From Bacteriovoracaceae bacterium UBA6144 (lineage in GTDB: Bacteria; Bdellovibrionota; Bacteriovoracia; Bacteriovoracales; Bacteriovoracaceae): a stretch of DNA of 24,585 nt. Made by a program: the position numbers and the translations under genes. Below are positions 14,485-22,816 of the stretch, piece by piece; within the stretch, counting starts at the first letter, position 1, and each line of letters begins with the position of its first letter. The stretch lies in the NCBI GenBank assembly GCA_002435705.1, contig DIVA01000019.1:1-24585 (forward strand). Direction: 5' to 3'. The notes under the pieces were generated by a model. The model ran no database searches and was not told the DNA's origin. It worked only from the letters and a program-made list of their open reading frames with translations.

Positions 14485-17400
14485 TTAACGAGGACAAATC
14501 TCTTGATAGGGGCAGTAGGTGCACGACTCTGTATTAACCTCACTCAGATCACCGAGCTTACTCCAAACACTAAAAAGCTCCGTGTTTACCTGACCCCAAG
14601 ACACAGTTTTATCGACAACAATTTTTTCATCCACATAACAAAGAGTTAGTTTAATCTCTGATTGAATTGCTTCCTGCTTAGTCGACCAAAATGCATAGGC
14701 ATAGATCATTAATTGCTGCCAATACTTTTTCTCCGTCTCTGGCTTACGTCGACCCGTTTTATAATCCCATATTTGAGTTTTTGTCTCGCGTATTACCAGA
14801 TCCGGAATCCCTGAAAGCATAAAGCCAAAAAATGGAAACTTCATAGGTCTTTCACAAAGAAACTGCGCACTCGGATTCTCTACTTTTATCCTTCGTAACT
14901 GCTCCAGGGCCCATTCAATTTGTTCTTTGTATGCGTGGTTCACATATTTGAAAGGAGTCACCATGTTGTGTTCAACCGCTTCCATCAGAGCAAGGTGAAT
15001 CTCACTTCCGCGCTGGCTCGATGAGACAGGTACCTGAGATTTGTCCTCTTCCCCCCAACTAACAACTTCTTCTTCATCAATTTTTAAAATATTTTTATAA
15101 TAAAACTGGCGAGGGCAATCCATGAGTGAGTTCAGTTTGGTTGCCGATAACTCTGGGACAATTCCATAGAGTCGGGAGAGGTCAGCTATTTTTTCGACCA
15201 TACCTAAATTATTAGTATGAAAAAATGGTTGCGAAGAAACTTCCTGAATCTCTGGCGCTTCTAAAAATGAGACCACTTCTTCACTTATATTTAGCTTTGT
15301 ATGAGACAAATACAGATCAATGGCCTTAGACCAGGATTTATCATCTAACTTTAATTCATCGTTAGGTGCAGTCGCTTGTATTAAGACCAGTTCTTTTTTC
15401 GCTCGCGTACAGGCCACATAGAGCAGTCTTTTAGATTCTGAAAAGAGTTTATGCTGCCCAATGAGCTGCTCGAACTGGAAGCTGATGGTTTTTCTGCGTT
15501 CACGTAGCTGTGGGTTTTCAATCCACAGGGCTGCCCCAGGAAAAGAGCCTGCCCAAGAACGATCCGCCTTTGTTTTTCCATTGGTAAATGACCCGCCCAC
15601 TAAGACGACATCGTACTCTAGTCCCTTGGAGGCGTGAGCACTTTGAATGATTACACGCTGTGCTTGATCTCCGAACCTAAAATTAGCTGACCAACTTAAG
15701 TCCGCTTTAGCCTTCAGTCTCTGATAAATTGTCTCGATATTATTTTGTGAGATCGTCATTAACTCGAGTAAAGCCTGCAGATTACCTTCCGGAAGAGCAT
15801 TCGAGAGGTGAATTCTTTCGATAAAGAGATTAAAGCTGGTTGTGATGCCAAAGAGACTTAAATCCTGACGAAACTGACGACACACTTTTTCAATTGCCCC
15901 AGAGGGGGAGAACCCCAAGATCGAGAGATAAGCAGTCACCATGTAACTTGCCCATTTGCCCTCTTTTTGAGCCAGATAGTCCTGTAGCAAAGCGAGCAAC
16001 ATCCCACTCAAGGGGTCTTGATTATAAGGAACCTTCGCTTGCGAAGTAAAACCAATACCTCGCTTAATAAGCTCTTTAACGAGGAGTTTTGAAGGTTCAA
16101 GTTTTCGGTAAAGCACTGCCACACTTAGACTTGGATCTGAAGCCAAGCGTGTAGCAATTACATCAGCAAAAGCTTGGGCCTCGTAGAGGTCAAGATCTTT
16201 GAGACGCCAAGTCGGTGTCTTCTTTTTTTGAAATTCAGGTCTAACTTGTGTGACTGTTGGGAGACGAAGATCAATCTTTGTAATCTTGCCTCTACTATCA
16301 GAACTATCATGGGGAAACACCTGAGTACTCATTTTAACTGAAAAGGGATCACTCCCCTTCCATCCATTCCCTAAAGGGAAAAGAAACGTGAAGAGGTGAT
16401 TGTTGAATTCAATAACAGCTTTTTCAGAGCGATAGTTGGCGGTCATCAGTAAGTTATTCTCTGCTTTCAGGTCACGCGCTAAATTCTCAAACACGGCAAG
16501 CTCTCCGCCTCGAAAACCATAGATAGCTTGCTTGATGTCACCCACGCAAAAAAGACGATCAAGATGACTGAGGGCAAGCAGCTGAAGGGCTTCGTACTGA
16601 ATAAGTGAAGTGTCTTGAAATTCATCCACAATAAAATAAGTGAAATCTTGGGCTATTCTTCTACGTACATTCTCTTTTTTTAGGTTTTTTAATACTTCAA
16701 ATTCAAGGTCACCATACGTGAGTCCAAGACCTGGATCCAAAGAGTGATCGAGCCAAATAATAATTTCTTTTAAAACTATCAACCAAGGCTTAATGCGACT
16801 CTCAAAGTGAGATTGATAATGAGTATAATTCTCCCCCCACTCAAGGATTGATTTTTTAAATTCTTTGTATTCCGCAAAGTAGTCTTCTACGAGAGCTTTT
16901 GCTTTGCCAAAACTATGAGTGGTATTCGCCACTTCTGTTTGACAAAACTCATACCAATCCAGCAAGTCCTCCCATGACTCTATCGGATTTCGTCGAGCGT
17001 TCAGGACTTCAGCCATTGCTGCCCATTTATTTTTTTTGGCTTCCTCTGGAATCTCTACCGAGCGATTAATGAAACTATTCCACCCGCAAATCCCTTCAAT
17101 GGGTGCGATCAGAGAATGTAAATTCTCAGGGGAGGCGTCCTGGGGGTCGAATTCGAGCCATGAACTTCGGAGTGATGGGTCACTCATGATTTTAACAAAT
17201 GACTCGCTTAAATCTTTTCGATGAATAGAAGAGTCTCGCTGATAATCAAAAGGAATTCGCGCGAAATTATTTTCCCACCATTCATCGAATAGCTCTAGGA
17301 TCATCTTCCTTTTAGCCTCGTACATTATAATCGGCGTATCCGGAGAGAGATCAGGGAAATAACCCAAACGAACCAGTTTATAAAAAAATCCATCGATTGT

Positions 17401-17748
17401 GGTCACTGTTAAAAAGCCAAGGGATTCTTTAGCCGAGACCCAGATCGCTGTCTCCTCACCACTGGCCGCTACTAATGCATCGATTTGGTCACTAAGCCTA
17501 ACGTGTATCTCACCCGCCGCCAGACGAGTAAATGTCATCAGAACAACTGAAGAATATTTTTCTGCAAGAAAATCTTGAAACGAATCGATTCTTTTTTGTT
17601 CTCTCCACTCCCGAGCCCACTGCCTTGTGAGGTATTTTACATGTTCAACCAGAACAAAAGTCTTTCCTGACCCAGCCCCTGCACTGAGAAGCTTCCCCCC
17701 CTTGTGTTCAATTGCTGGTTTTTGTTCGCGATTAGGCTCTCTGCTCAC
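14485..17748 (-). CDS. addA: AddA-type UvrD-family helicase-nuclease with C-terminal Cys cluster
   Basis: A 1087-residue helicase-nuclease acting on double-strand breaks to produce 3' ends for RecA. All UvrD-type motifs are visible: Walker A SAGAGSGKT (22-30), motif II IVDEFQDTS (about 374), motif III GDIKQAIYGFRGGE (about 401), motif IV TANYRS (about 436), motif V SAHASKGLEYDVV (about 703) and motif VI LLYVACTRAKKEL (about 778). The C-terminal PD-(D/E)XK nuclease shows SGIPDLVIRE and WDYKTGR (about 980-995). Four cysteines, in DCPRQFYY (about 877) and in CTYCPYQEIC at the very end, form an AddB/Cas4-like Fe-S pattern not found in classical AddA. Translation starts at GTG, overlapping the addB stop (GTGA) behind a perfect AGGAGG. 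It is shorter than B. subtilis AddA (about 1230 residues). Confidence 0.9.
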   Translation of the reverse strand: MSREPNREQKPAIEHKGGKLLSAGAGSGKTFVLVEHVKYLTRQWAREWREQKRIDSFQDFLAEKYSSVVLMTFTRLAAGEIHVRLSDQIDALVAASGEETAIWVSAKESLGFLTVTTIDGFFYKLVRLGYFPDLSPDTPIIMYEAKRKMILELFDEWWENNFARIPFDYQRDSSIHRKDLSESFVKIMSDPSLRSSWLEFDPQDASPENLHSLIAPIEGICGWNSFINRSVEIPEEAKKNKWAAMAEVLNARRNPIESWEDLLDWYEFCQTEVANTTHSFGKAKALVEDYFAEYKEFKKSILEWGENYTHYQSHFESRIKPWLIVLKEIIIWLDHSLDPGLGLTYGDLEFEVLKNLKKENVRRRIAQDFTYFIVDEFQDTSLIQYEALQLLALSHLDRLFCVGDIKQAIYGFRGGELAVFENLARDLKAENNLLMTANYRSEKAVIEFNNHLFTFLFPLGNGWKGSDPFSVKMSTQVFPHDSSDSRGKITKIDLRLPTVTQVRPEFQKKKTPTWRLKDLDLYEAQAFADVIATRLASDPSLSVAVLYRKLEPSKLLVKELIKRGIGFTSQAKVPYNQDPLSGMLLALLQDYLAQKEGKWASYMVTAYLSILGFSPSGAIEKVCRQFRQDLSLFGITTSFNLFIERIHLSNALPEGNLQALLELMTISQNNIETIYQRLKAKADLSWSANFRFGDQAQRVIIQSAHASKGLEYDVVLVGGSFTNGKTKADRSWAGSFPGAALWIENPQLRERRKTISFQFEQLIGQHKLFSESKRLLYVACTRAKKELVLIQATAPNDELKLDDKSWSKAIDLYLSHTKLNISEEVVSFLEAPEIQEVSSQPFFHTNNLGMVEKIADLSRLYGIVPELSATKLNSLMDCPRQFYYKNILKIDEEEVVSWGEEDKSQVPVSSSQRGSEIHLALMEAVEHNMVTPFKYVNHAYKEQIEWALEQLRRIKVENPSAQFLCERPMKFPFFGFMLSGIPDLVIRETKTQIWDYKTGRRKPETEKKYWQQLMIYAYAFWSTKQEAIQSEIKLTLCYVDEKIVVDKTVSWGQVNTELFSVWSKLGDLSEVNTESCTYCPYQEICPR

Positions 17749-20192
17749 TCATCCTCCTCGTCTTCAATGAAGGATTTAGTACAGACAGAACTCAGGTCGC
17801 AAAAGCTACAGACCTTTTTTGAACTAGGCATTGGTGAAAAGTCTACTTCTTCTCTCCATCTGGTGAGTGCTTCTTCTTCGTAGAGTTGATAATTTTTTAG
17901 TTGAGATTGAAAATCTTCCCAAGCATCCACACGCTTCGGGAAGTCTTGCTCTAGAAGAGTGCACGTGTCACTTGAAGCCAGAATCCAAGAGTCTTCAATG
18001 TCTTTCAAAAACAAATAACCGACACCGTACTCTTTGCTCTCATCGATATGAATCGAGTTTAGATAGAACCAGAGCTGAATTTTTGGAAAACCAATTTTAA
18101 ATTGGTTGAGGCTGGGGTTTTGTCCTTTTGAACGTTTAAAATCCAAAATGAGCTCCACCCGAGGAGAGCGAACAAGACAGTCGATTTCCCCTTGCCGCCC
18201 CTGAGAGCGATCGAGCTTTAGAGCGAACTCCACTTTACTGTCAGGTAGTCTTGATGTGATTAGCTTGAGCCTCATAATCCCGTTCAGACTATACAGACTT
18301 GCTTCATGGGCAGCACCAGCGAGACTAATTGGGCTTAAGTGAGCAAATCCAAAATGATGAATCAAAAGCCTTTTGGCTTCTCTTTCAAGGTTCGAAATAT
18401 CACTCCACCAGTCCTCACCATTTTCCCAGCCAATCTTTATCAGTTCGTGCTCAATGTTTCCTAGATTCATCACGTCTACTTCTGTAACCTGCTTAACCAA
18501 GGGAGATATTTTAGCAACTCTTGATGCATGATATTTCTTGGGACAGTCTAGATAGTCCTGCAGTCTAGAAGCAGAAATATACTTCGTTTCATGGGGAAGA
18601 AGTTCAGATTTAAAAAATGAAAAATCTGCCTTTAAAGAGAGACTTACCTGCTGACTCTTTGTGAGTTTAAGATGAAACTTAGAAAATATCTTCTTCCAAC
18701 CCACATCGTGTTCCAGTAAACCTTCTTCCAGAAGAATCTCTAAATGAGAGTGAGACAAAAGCTCTGACAAATTTGATTCAAGATAAAGAAATTCTAATTC
18801 TGGGCGCCTAACAGGCCCCAGCTTCGCGAGTTCCTTTTCTAATTTGGGAGAGAAGGCTCTCGAGTCATTCATGATGTTCCCAAACTGGGAATCAATACAA
18901 AGAATAACATTTTTAGAATTCTCAACCAAGTGAGTGTCTTTAATATTAATCAGATCCAACACAGCTTCAGTTGCAGACATGGAGATTAAATTATTACGAG
19001 GAGAATCAAGCGCTACAACTTCTCTTAACAAATGAAAGAAAAATTCATTCATCTCTTGCTGATCTAAGGCATTAGGAATCGCCGTACAGGCGTTCTTTAT
19101 GAGCTTCAGAACAGCAACCGATTTTGCCCCCGCAAGAGATGGTGTTTTCTTATGTTTTAGTAGCATCTCATCAATAACGGGAAGTATCTCCAACGCCGAC
19201 TTAAGCTTAAGTAGACATGCACTCTCTAAAGCAGAAAATACTTTATCTCTCTCTTCCAAGAGAATATCTATCGCCATTTTCTTTTGAAATAATTCAACCG
19301 GAATACCCTGTTCGATAATGGGATCAAAACGCTTACACGATAAAACTAGCTGGACGGGGTCTTGTGTTTTTTGAAGTCTATTTTTGAGAACAGTCAACAA
19401 GGCCCCAGAAGGATAGAGGTTGAGACTTAGCTCACTTGACTCCGGAGTATTGCTCTCATCACATAAAAATTCATCACAGCCATCTTTAATGATTCTTACC
19501 CAATCGAAAGGATGAGCTTGATCGATAACAGTCTGGGGTATGGGTATGAGGACTTTATGACGGATACTTAAGGCTTCAACCAGAGAAATTTGCACAGGAG
19601 TAAGGAAGCTAAAACCTTCAAAGAGAATAACCCCAGCATCCAGAATCATCGCTTCAGGCTTTCTTAGCTCTTCTGCTAGATAAAGAGTTCCAGTGTGTTC
19701 ATCAAGAATGTCTAAGCTACGTGAAGCTTGATGAAAGAGTTGAGCCACAAGAGCAATATCTTCGTCAAAATGAGCAAGAATTTCGTCTGGAAAATCTTGC
19801 GTAGGTACGTAGGCCCTTAAATCTGAGAAAATCTGATAAGCTGCTTTAAACTCAGAATAAGATAGTTTTTTCCCTTGAGGCAGCAGGTTCTTGAACGCAT
19901 TTAACTGAAGAAGAAGTTTTGATTTACGCCAAGCAACTTTGGTCTCAAGGGGATTAAGTTTTTCAGCCAGAGTTGATGAAAATTTTGAAAAAGTCACTAC
20001 ATCTATCTGCTCACTTTGGGCCCATTTAAGTCTTAAGCTATCTGCTTTTAACGGGTTAGCAGTCACAATCAATGTGGACTCAGTGCCTATCTCAGCTTGC
20101 AGGCGCTCAAAGAGTTTTGCAGAATGTTGATAACCAATGACCTTTAACATTTCTCCGATAATACACTTAAGGACTCCCGAAAGTACTGACAT
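17745..20192 (-). CDS. addB: AddB-type nuclease subunit with degenerate helicase region
   Basis: An 815-residue partner of the AddA-type helicase. The N-terminal two thirds resemble an inactive helicase: no Walker A motif occurs near the start (MLKVIGYQHSAKLFERLQAE). The C-terminal nuclease is intact in its key residues: GEIDCLV (about 667) and LILDFKRSKG (about 680), then Q and Y in IQLWFYL. Four cysteines, in YLDCPKKYH (about 549) and in VCSFCDLSSVC near the end (about 795), match the Fe-S staple of AddB. In RecC-like fashion the dead helicase may scan for a regulatory DNA sequence. It is shorter than B. subtilis AddB (about 1166). An in-frame ATG at 20150 gives a more family-like N-terminus and may be the true start; neither ATG has a well-spaced ribosome-binding site. 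It is divergent from hslO with a 28-base gap. Confidence 0.85.
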   Translation of the reverse strand: MSVLSGVLKCIIGEMLKVIGYQHSAKLFERLQAEIGTESTLIVTANPLKADSLRLKWAQSEQIDVVTFSKFSSTLAEKLNPLETKVAWRKSKLLLQLNAFKNLLPQGKKLSYSEFKAAYQIFSDLRAYVPTQDFPDEILAHFDEDIALVAQLFHQASRSLDILDEHTGTLYLAEELRKPEAMILDAGVILFEGFSFLTPVQISLVEALSIRHKVLIPIPQTVIDQAHPFDWVRIIKDGCDEFLCDESNTPESSELSLNLYPSGALLTVLKNRLQKTQDPVQLVLSCKRFDPIIEQGIPVELFQKKMAIDILLEERDKVFSALESACLLKLKSALEILPVIDEMLLKHKKTPSLAGAKSVAVLKLIKNACTAIPNALDQQEMNEFFFHLLREVVALDSPRNNLISMSATEAVLDLINIKDTHLVENSKNVILCIDSQFGNIMNDSRAFSPKLEKELAKLGPVRRPELEFLYLESNLSELLSHSHLEILLEEGLLEHDVGWKKIFSKFHLKLTKSQQVSLSLKADFSFFKSELLPHETKYISASRLQDYLDCPKKYHASRVAKISPLVKQVTEVDVMNLGNIEHELIKIGWENGEDWWSDISNLEREAKRLLIHHFGFAHLSPISLAGAAHEASLYSLNGIMRLKLITSRLPDSKVEFALKLDRSQGRQGEIDCLVRSPRVELILDFKRSKGQNPSLNQFKIGFPKIQLWFYLNSIHIDESKEYGVGYLFLKDIEDSWILASSDTCTLLEQDFPKRVDAWEDFQSQLKNYQLYEEEALTRWREEVDFSPMPSSKKVCSFCDLSSVCTKSFIEDEEDE

Positions 20193-20220
20193 TCTCTAAA
20201 CTTTAACGTAATTTTTTGAC

Positions 20221-21075
20221 ATGCTGACAGATAGCCGTCTTTACAGTTTTCTTGATTCTACACAGGGTATCGCCATCCATTTCTTTGATGGTCAAAAGCT
20301 TGTGCATGATTTAGCAATAACGCATAACCTAAGAGGTGATGGTTTTGCCTTTTTTCGAGATTCTGTCTTGGGTGCGATCCCTCTTATCAGCTTTCTAAAA
20401 GCGGGTGAAAGTCTCGGGATCTACCTTGACTCGTCTGAGCCTTTTTTTAGATTAAAAATTGAAACGAACTTCTCCGGTTTTGTCAGGACTCTGCTTATTC
20501 CAGAAGAGTTCGAAACCTTTCCAGACAAGATCACTGGGATTACACGAGTAACCAAACTTTTTCCTCATGGAAAAACACCTTACACTTCAGTAGTCAGTTT
20601 CAATGAAGAACAGAGCGATAATGTTTTTAATAAATTGATCGAAGAATCCTATCAGGCTAACGCGAAAACGATTGTTTCTTCCCACAGTGATCAAAGTTTA
20701 CTTATCCATAAACTTCCAAAGTTAAACACTAATTCAGAACTTAAAGATGGGACCCTCTCACTTGAGAAGTATATCTCTACCCATGAAGATTTCTTTGATA
20801 AAATTTTCAAGCAGAATCTCTCCTCTGTTGAAAGTGTGGTTAAACCTTTTGAAAAAAAGGGTCTTGGCTATCTTTCAAGTCGACACGTTGAATTCTATTG
20901 CCCCTGCTCGCTTGAGAGAATGCAGGACAATCTGCGAATGCTCTTTGCCCAAGATCCAGAGTCACTTTTTGCTGGTAAACAAACGCTTGAAGCGAAGTGC
21001 GATTATTGTAAAAAGACCTATGAAGTTAATCGTGATGACCTCAAGGCACCATTCACAAAAGATCCCCTTAATTAA
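20221..21075 (+). CDS. hslO: Hsp33 redox-regulated chaperone
   Basis: Hsp33 is a cytoplasmic holdase, held inactive with zinc on four cysteines and activated when oxidants form disulfides and release the zinc. This 284-residue protein (E. coli 292) ends with the defining motif: C227-P-C229, 30 residues, then C260-x-x-C263, within EFYCPCSLERMQ and EAKCDYCKKTYEV. The N-terminal domain is divergent but keeps the layout, with GESLGIYLDSSEP then LKIETNFSGFVR as the core strands. It starts at ATG with no clear Shine-Dalgarno. Its stop codon overlaps the end of the opposite-strand lipoprotein gene by eight bases. The function call rests mainly on the zinc motif, length and overall pattern. Confidence 0.87.
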   Translation: MLTDSRLYSFLDSTQGIAIHFFDGQKLVHDLAITHNLRGDGFAFFRDSVLGAIPLISFLKAGESLGIYLDSSEPFFRLKIETNFSGFVRTLLIPEEFETFPDKITGITRVTKLFPHGKTPYTSVVSFNEEQSDNVFNKLIEESYQANAKTIVSSHSDQSLLIHKLPKLNTNSELKDGTLSLEKYISTHEDFFDKIFKQNLSSVESVVKPFEKKGLGYLSSRHVEFYCPCSLERMQDNLRMLFAQDPESLFAGKQTLEAKCDYCKKTYEVNRDDLKAPFTKDPLN

Positions 21076-22093
21076 AGGGATTAATGACTTTAAGCTCCAG
21101 ACCCTGTTGTTTAGGTCCACTGAGAATGCGATCGAAGAGCTGACTTTCTTCATAGAAACCACAGAAGTTTTCCGAACGGGCCCCTTGTGCAAAAACTGGC
21201 ACACTTAGCTCACCTCTTCGGGGATAAACCTCTGCCCCCTTCATATCAAACTTCTGCCAATCTTTTCCTTCCAAAGGAAACTCAAGATCAATCCCTGAAG
21301 CACCAGAGACAACCACCAGAAGGTCATTGCGAGTGCCTGCTAATTGATAGAAACTTTCAACCGCTTTATCTATATCTCGAAGAACTTCGCGGGCAGCATT
21401 AAAATTTTTTCTCTCTAATTCATGTCGATAAGAGAAATCACGGATAACAAAAATACTTTTGGCTACATTCCTCTCAAACTGAGCATAGAGTGATGAGACG
21501 GATGCTCTTAGCGCTGAACCACATCCATTCATCCGACATGTTTTATCCCAATAGACCTTACCCGATACAAACTTTTGTGGAACCGATGGAACATATTCTT
21601 CTGCCCCTTTTGGAGACTGCGGGCGCATACTCCAAAAGACAGTTTCTTTAATAAAATCATCATTTCCAGTAAGGCATTTTGGTTGAATAAGACTTTCTTC
21701 CTCTCTCGCATCTATTTCGATTATGCCTGCGCGGTAGGAACTAGCGATGAGATAATTCCAGATTGGTTTGTGAGAATAGTCCTCACATTTACCAGTTATA
21801 TTCTTTTTACCAGTTATCTGAGAGAGCATTGATTCTTGCGAAGATGGTCTGAGTGTAAATAAATTATAAGACCAAGCCATGCCAGTGCACATTGATGTTT
21901 CTAGAGCTGTTTTATCATTGGCCGTTGGCGAACTAAAGCGGAGCATAGCAAGGTGCTCGTGATCAAGGCCCGCCACTTGAATCCATACAATCCTTGTGGG
22001 CTGAAGACCGAATTGATGCTTTTTTAAATTTAAGCTGGTTACCTGAGCACAACCAGTGAAAACAAAAACACAGAGGAGAATGAATGACTTCAA
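21068..22093 (-). CDS. Lipoprotein, possible degenerate alkaline-phosphatase-like fold
   Basis: A 341-residue protein starting at TTG (AGAGG upstream), with a lipoprotein signal peptide MKSFILLCVFVFTGC; C15 is the lipidated residue. Just after it comes PTRIVWIQVAGLDHEHLAML, and later NDLLVVVSGASGIDLEFPL and LSVPVFAQGARSENFCG. These three pieces look like the core strands of the alkaline phosphatase/sulfatase superfamily (a first strand ending D-G-L, a SDHG-like strand, and a PxxxxGP segment). The usual metal-binding Asp and His residues are mostly absent, so it may be a non-catalytic relative. Several cysteines in the middle could form disulfides. The start overlaps the stop of the upstream membrane protein gene (TTGA), implying coupled translation and a shared job. 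The fold is a tentative reading. Confidence 0.65.
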   Translation of the reverse strand: MKSFILLCVFVFTGCAQVTSLNLKKHQFGLQPTRIVWIQVAGLDHEHLAMLRFSSPTANDKTALETSMCTGMAWSYNLFTLRPSSQESMLSQITGKKNITGKCEDYSHKPIWNYLIASSYRAGIIEIDAREEESLIQPKCLTGNDDFIKETVFWSMRPQSPKGAEEYVPSVPQKFVSGKVYWDKTCRMNGCGSALRASVSSLYAQFERNVAKSIFVIRDFSYRHELERKNFNAAREVLRDIDKAVESFYQLAGTRNDLLVVVSGASGIDLEFPLEGKDWQKFDMKGAEVYPRRGELSVPVFAQGARSENFCGFYEESQLFDRILSGPKQQGLELKVINPFN

Positions 22094-22716
22094 GCAGGAA
22101 CCTCTTTTGTTGGTCTTACAAGCATCTGAAAGACCTGATCTTTAATTAGATAAGTTGATATTATCTTATGCGTAAGTATGATCCAGAGGGCATAACAAAT
22201 CTGAGAAAAAAAGATATAACCAAAATTTAAGCAACCCACATGCAGCCCCACAAGCACCACGTTCCCTAGGTAGAGTCGAAAGGTGTAATTGAATTTTTGC
22301 TTAAAAACCAAGAGAGTCACAAAACAAATAATCCAAACCGCACTTAAGATGGCGACACTCATCCACAGCGGAATGGCATAACCCAACATGGCGCCAATGA
22401 GGGGAAGTCGCCAAAGAATTTTGCGATGAAGCTGAGTAGGTTCATCAACTAAGCCAAAGATGATGATCCCAAGCCAACTCCAAGACACTAAACCGATTAA
22501 AACTGAGTAAGTCTGCGGAAAATGTAAAAGAATATTGAATCCCTGCCACGTCAAGGCATCAAAAACCAAACTGAGCGAAACACTCAGGGATATAGTGTAG
22601 GCCAAGCTCTTCAGGGCAGTATTAGGTAATTTAAATTGTGCGATGATAAAAAAACTCTGAGACAGAGCTACGAGTGCCAAAGCAGTCTGACCTAGAGAAA
22701 GCCAAGAAGTATTCAT
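22090..22716 (-). CDS. Polytopic membrane protein of unknown function
   Basis: A 208-residue hydrophobic protein with about seven membrane helices, joined by short loops; the central loop DEPTQLHRKILWR is the longest polar one. No transporter or enzyme signature is recognisable. I start at the ATG at 22716, with CAGG about nine bases upstream; a TTG two codons earlier is possible. Its stop overlaps the TTG start of the downstream lipoprotein gene by three bases, so the two are made together. A membrane partner for a lipid-anchored protein is a reasonable guess. Confidence 0.75.
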   Translation of the reverse strand: MNTSWLSLGQTALALVALSQSFFIIAQFKLPNTALKSLAYTISLSVSLSLVFDALTWQGFNILLHFPQTYSVLIGLVSWSWLGIIIFGLVDEPTQLHRKILWRLPLIGAMLGYAIPLWMSVAILSAVWIICFVTLLVFKQKFNYTFRLYLGNVVLVGLHVGCLNFGYIFFSQICYALWIILTHKIISTYLIKDQVFQMLVRPTKEVPA

Positions 22717-22747
22717 ACTCAAACCTGAGAAATAAAGTAATATCTTT

Positions 22748-22783
22748 AGTATAATTGTTTTTTAAAATATGTCTTTTTATCTT
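22748..22783. promoter_or_regulatory. Divergent promoter region
   Basis: The roughly 100-base gap between two divergent genes is AT-rich. Plus strand: TTGTTT (22755-22760), 17 bases, TATCTT (22778-22783), 33 bases before the Fe-S oxidoreductase ATG. Minus strand: AAGACA (22775-22770), 16 bases, TATACT (22753-22748), 31 bases before the membrane protein ATG. The two overlap and could compete. AT-richness makes chance matches likely. Confidence 0.4.
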
Positions 22784-22816
22784 TTAAGTGCATAGCAGGA
22801 TGTTGAGGGAGGAGAA

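Noticed and set aside
20747..21208. Plus-strand open frame of 153 codons overlapping the end of hslO
   Set aside because: It is in another frame of hslO and runs antisense into the lipoprotein gene; hslO has the zinc-cysteine motif and this frame shows nothing recognisable.
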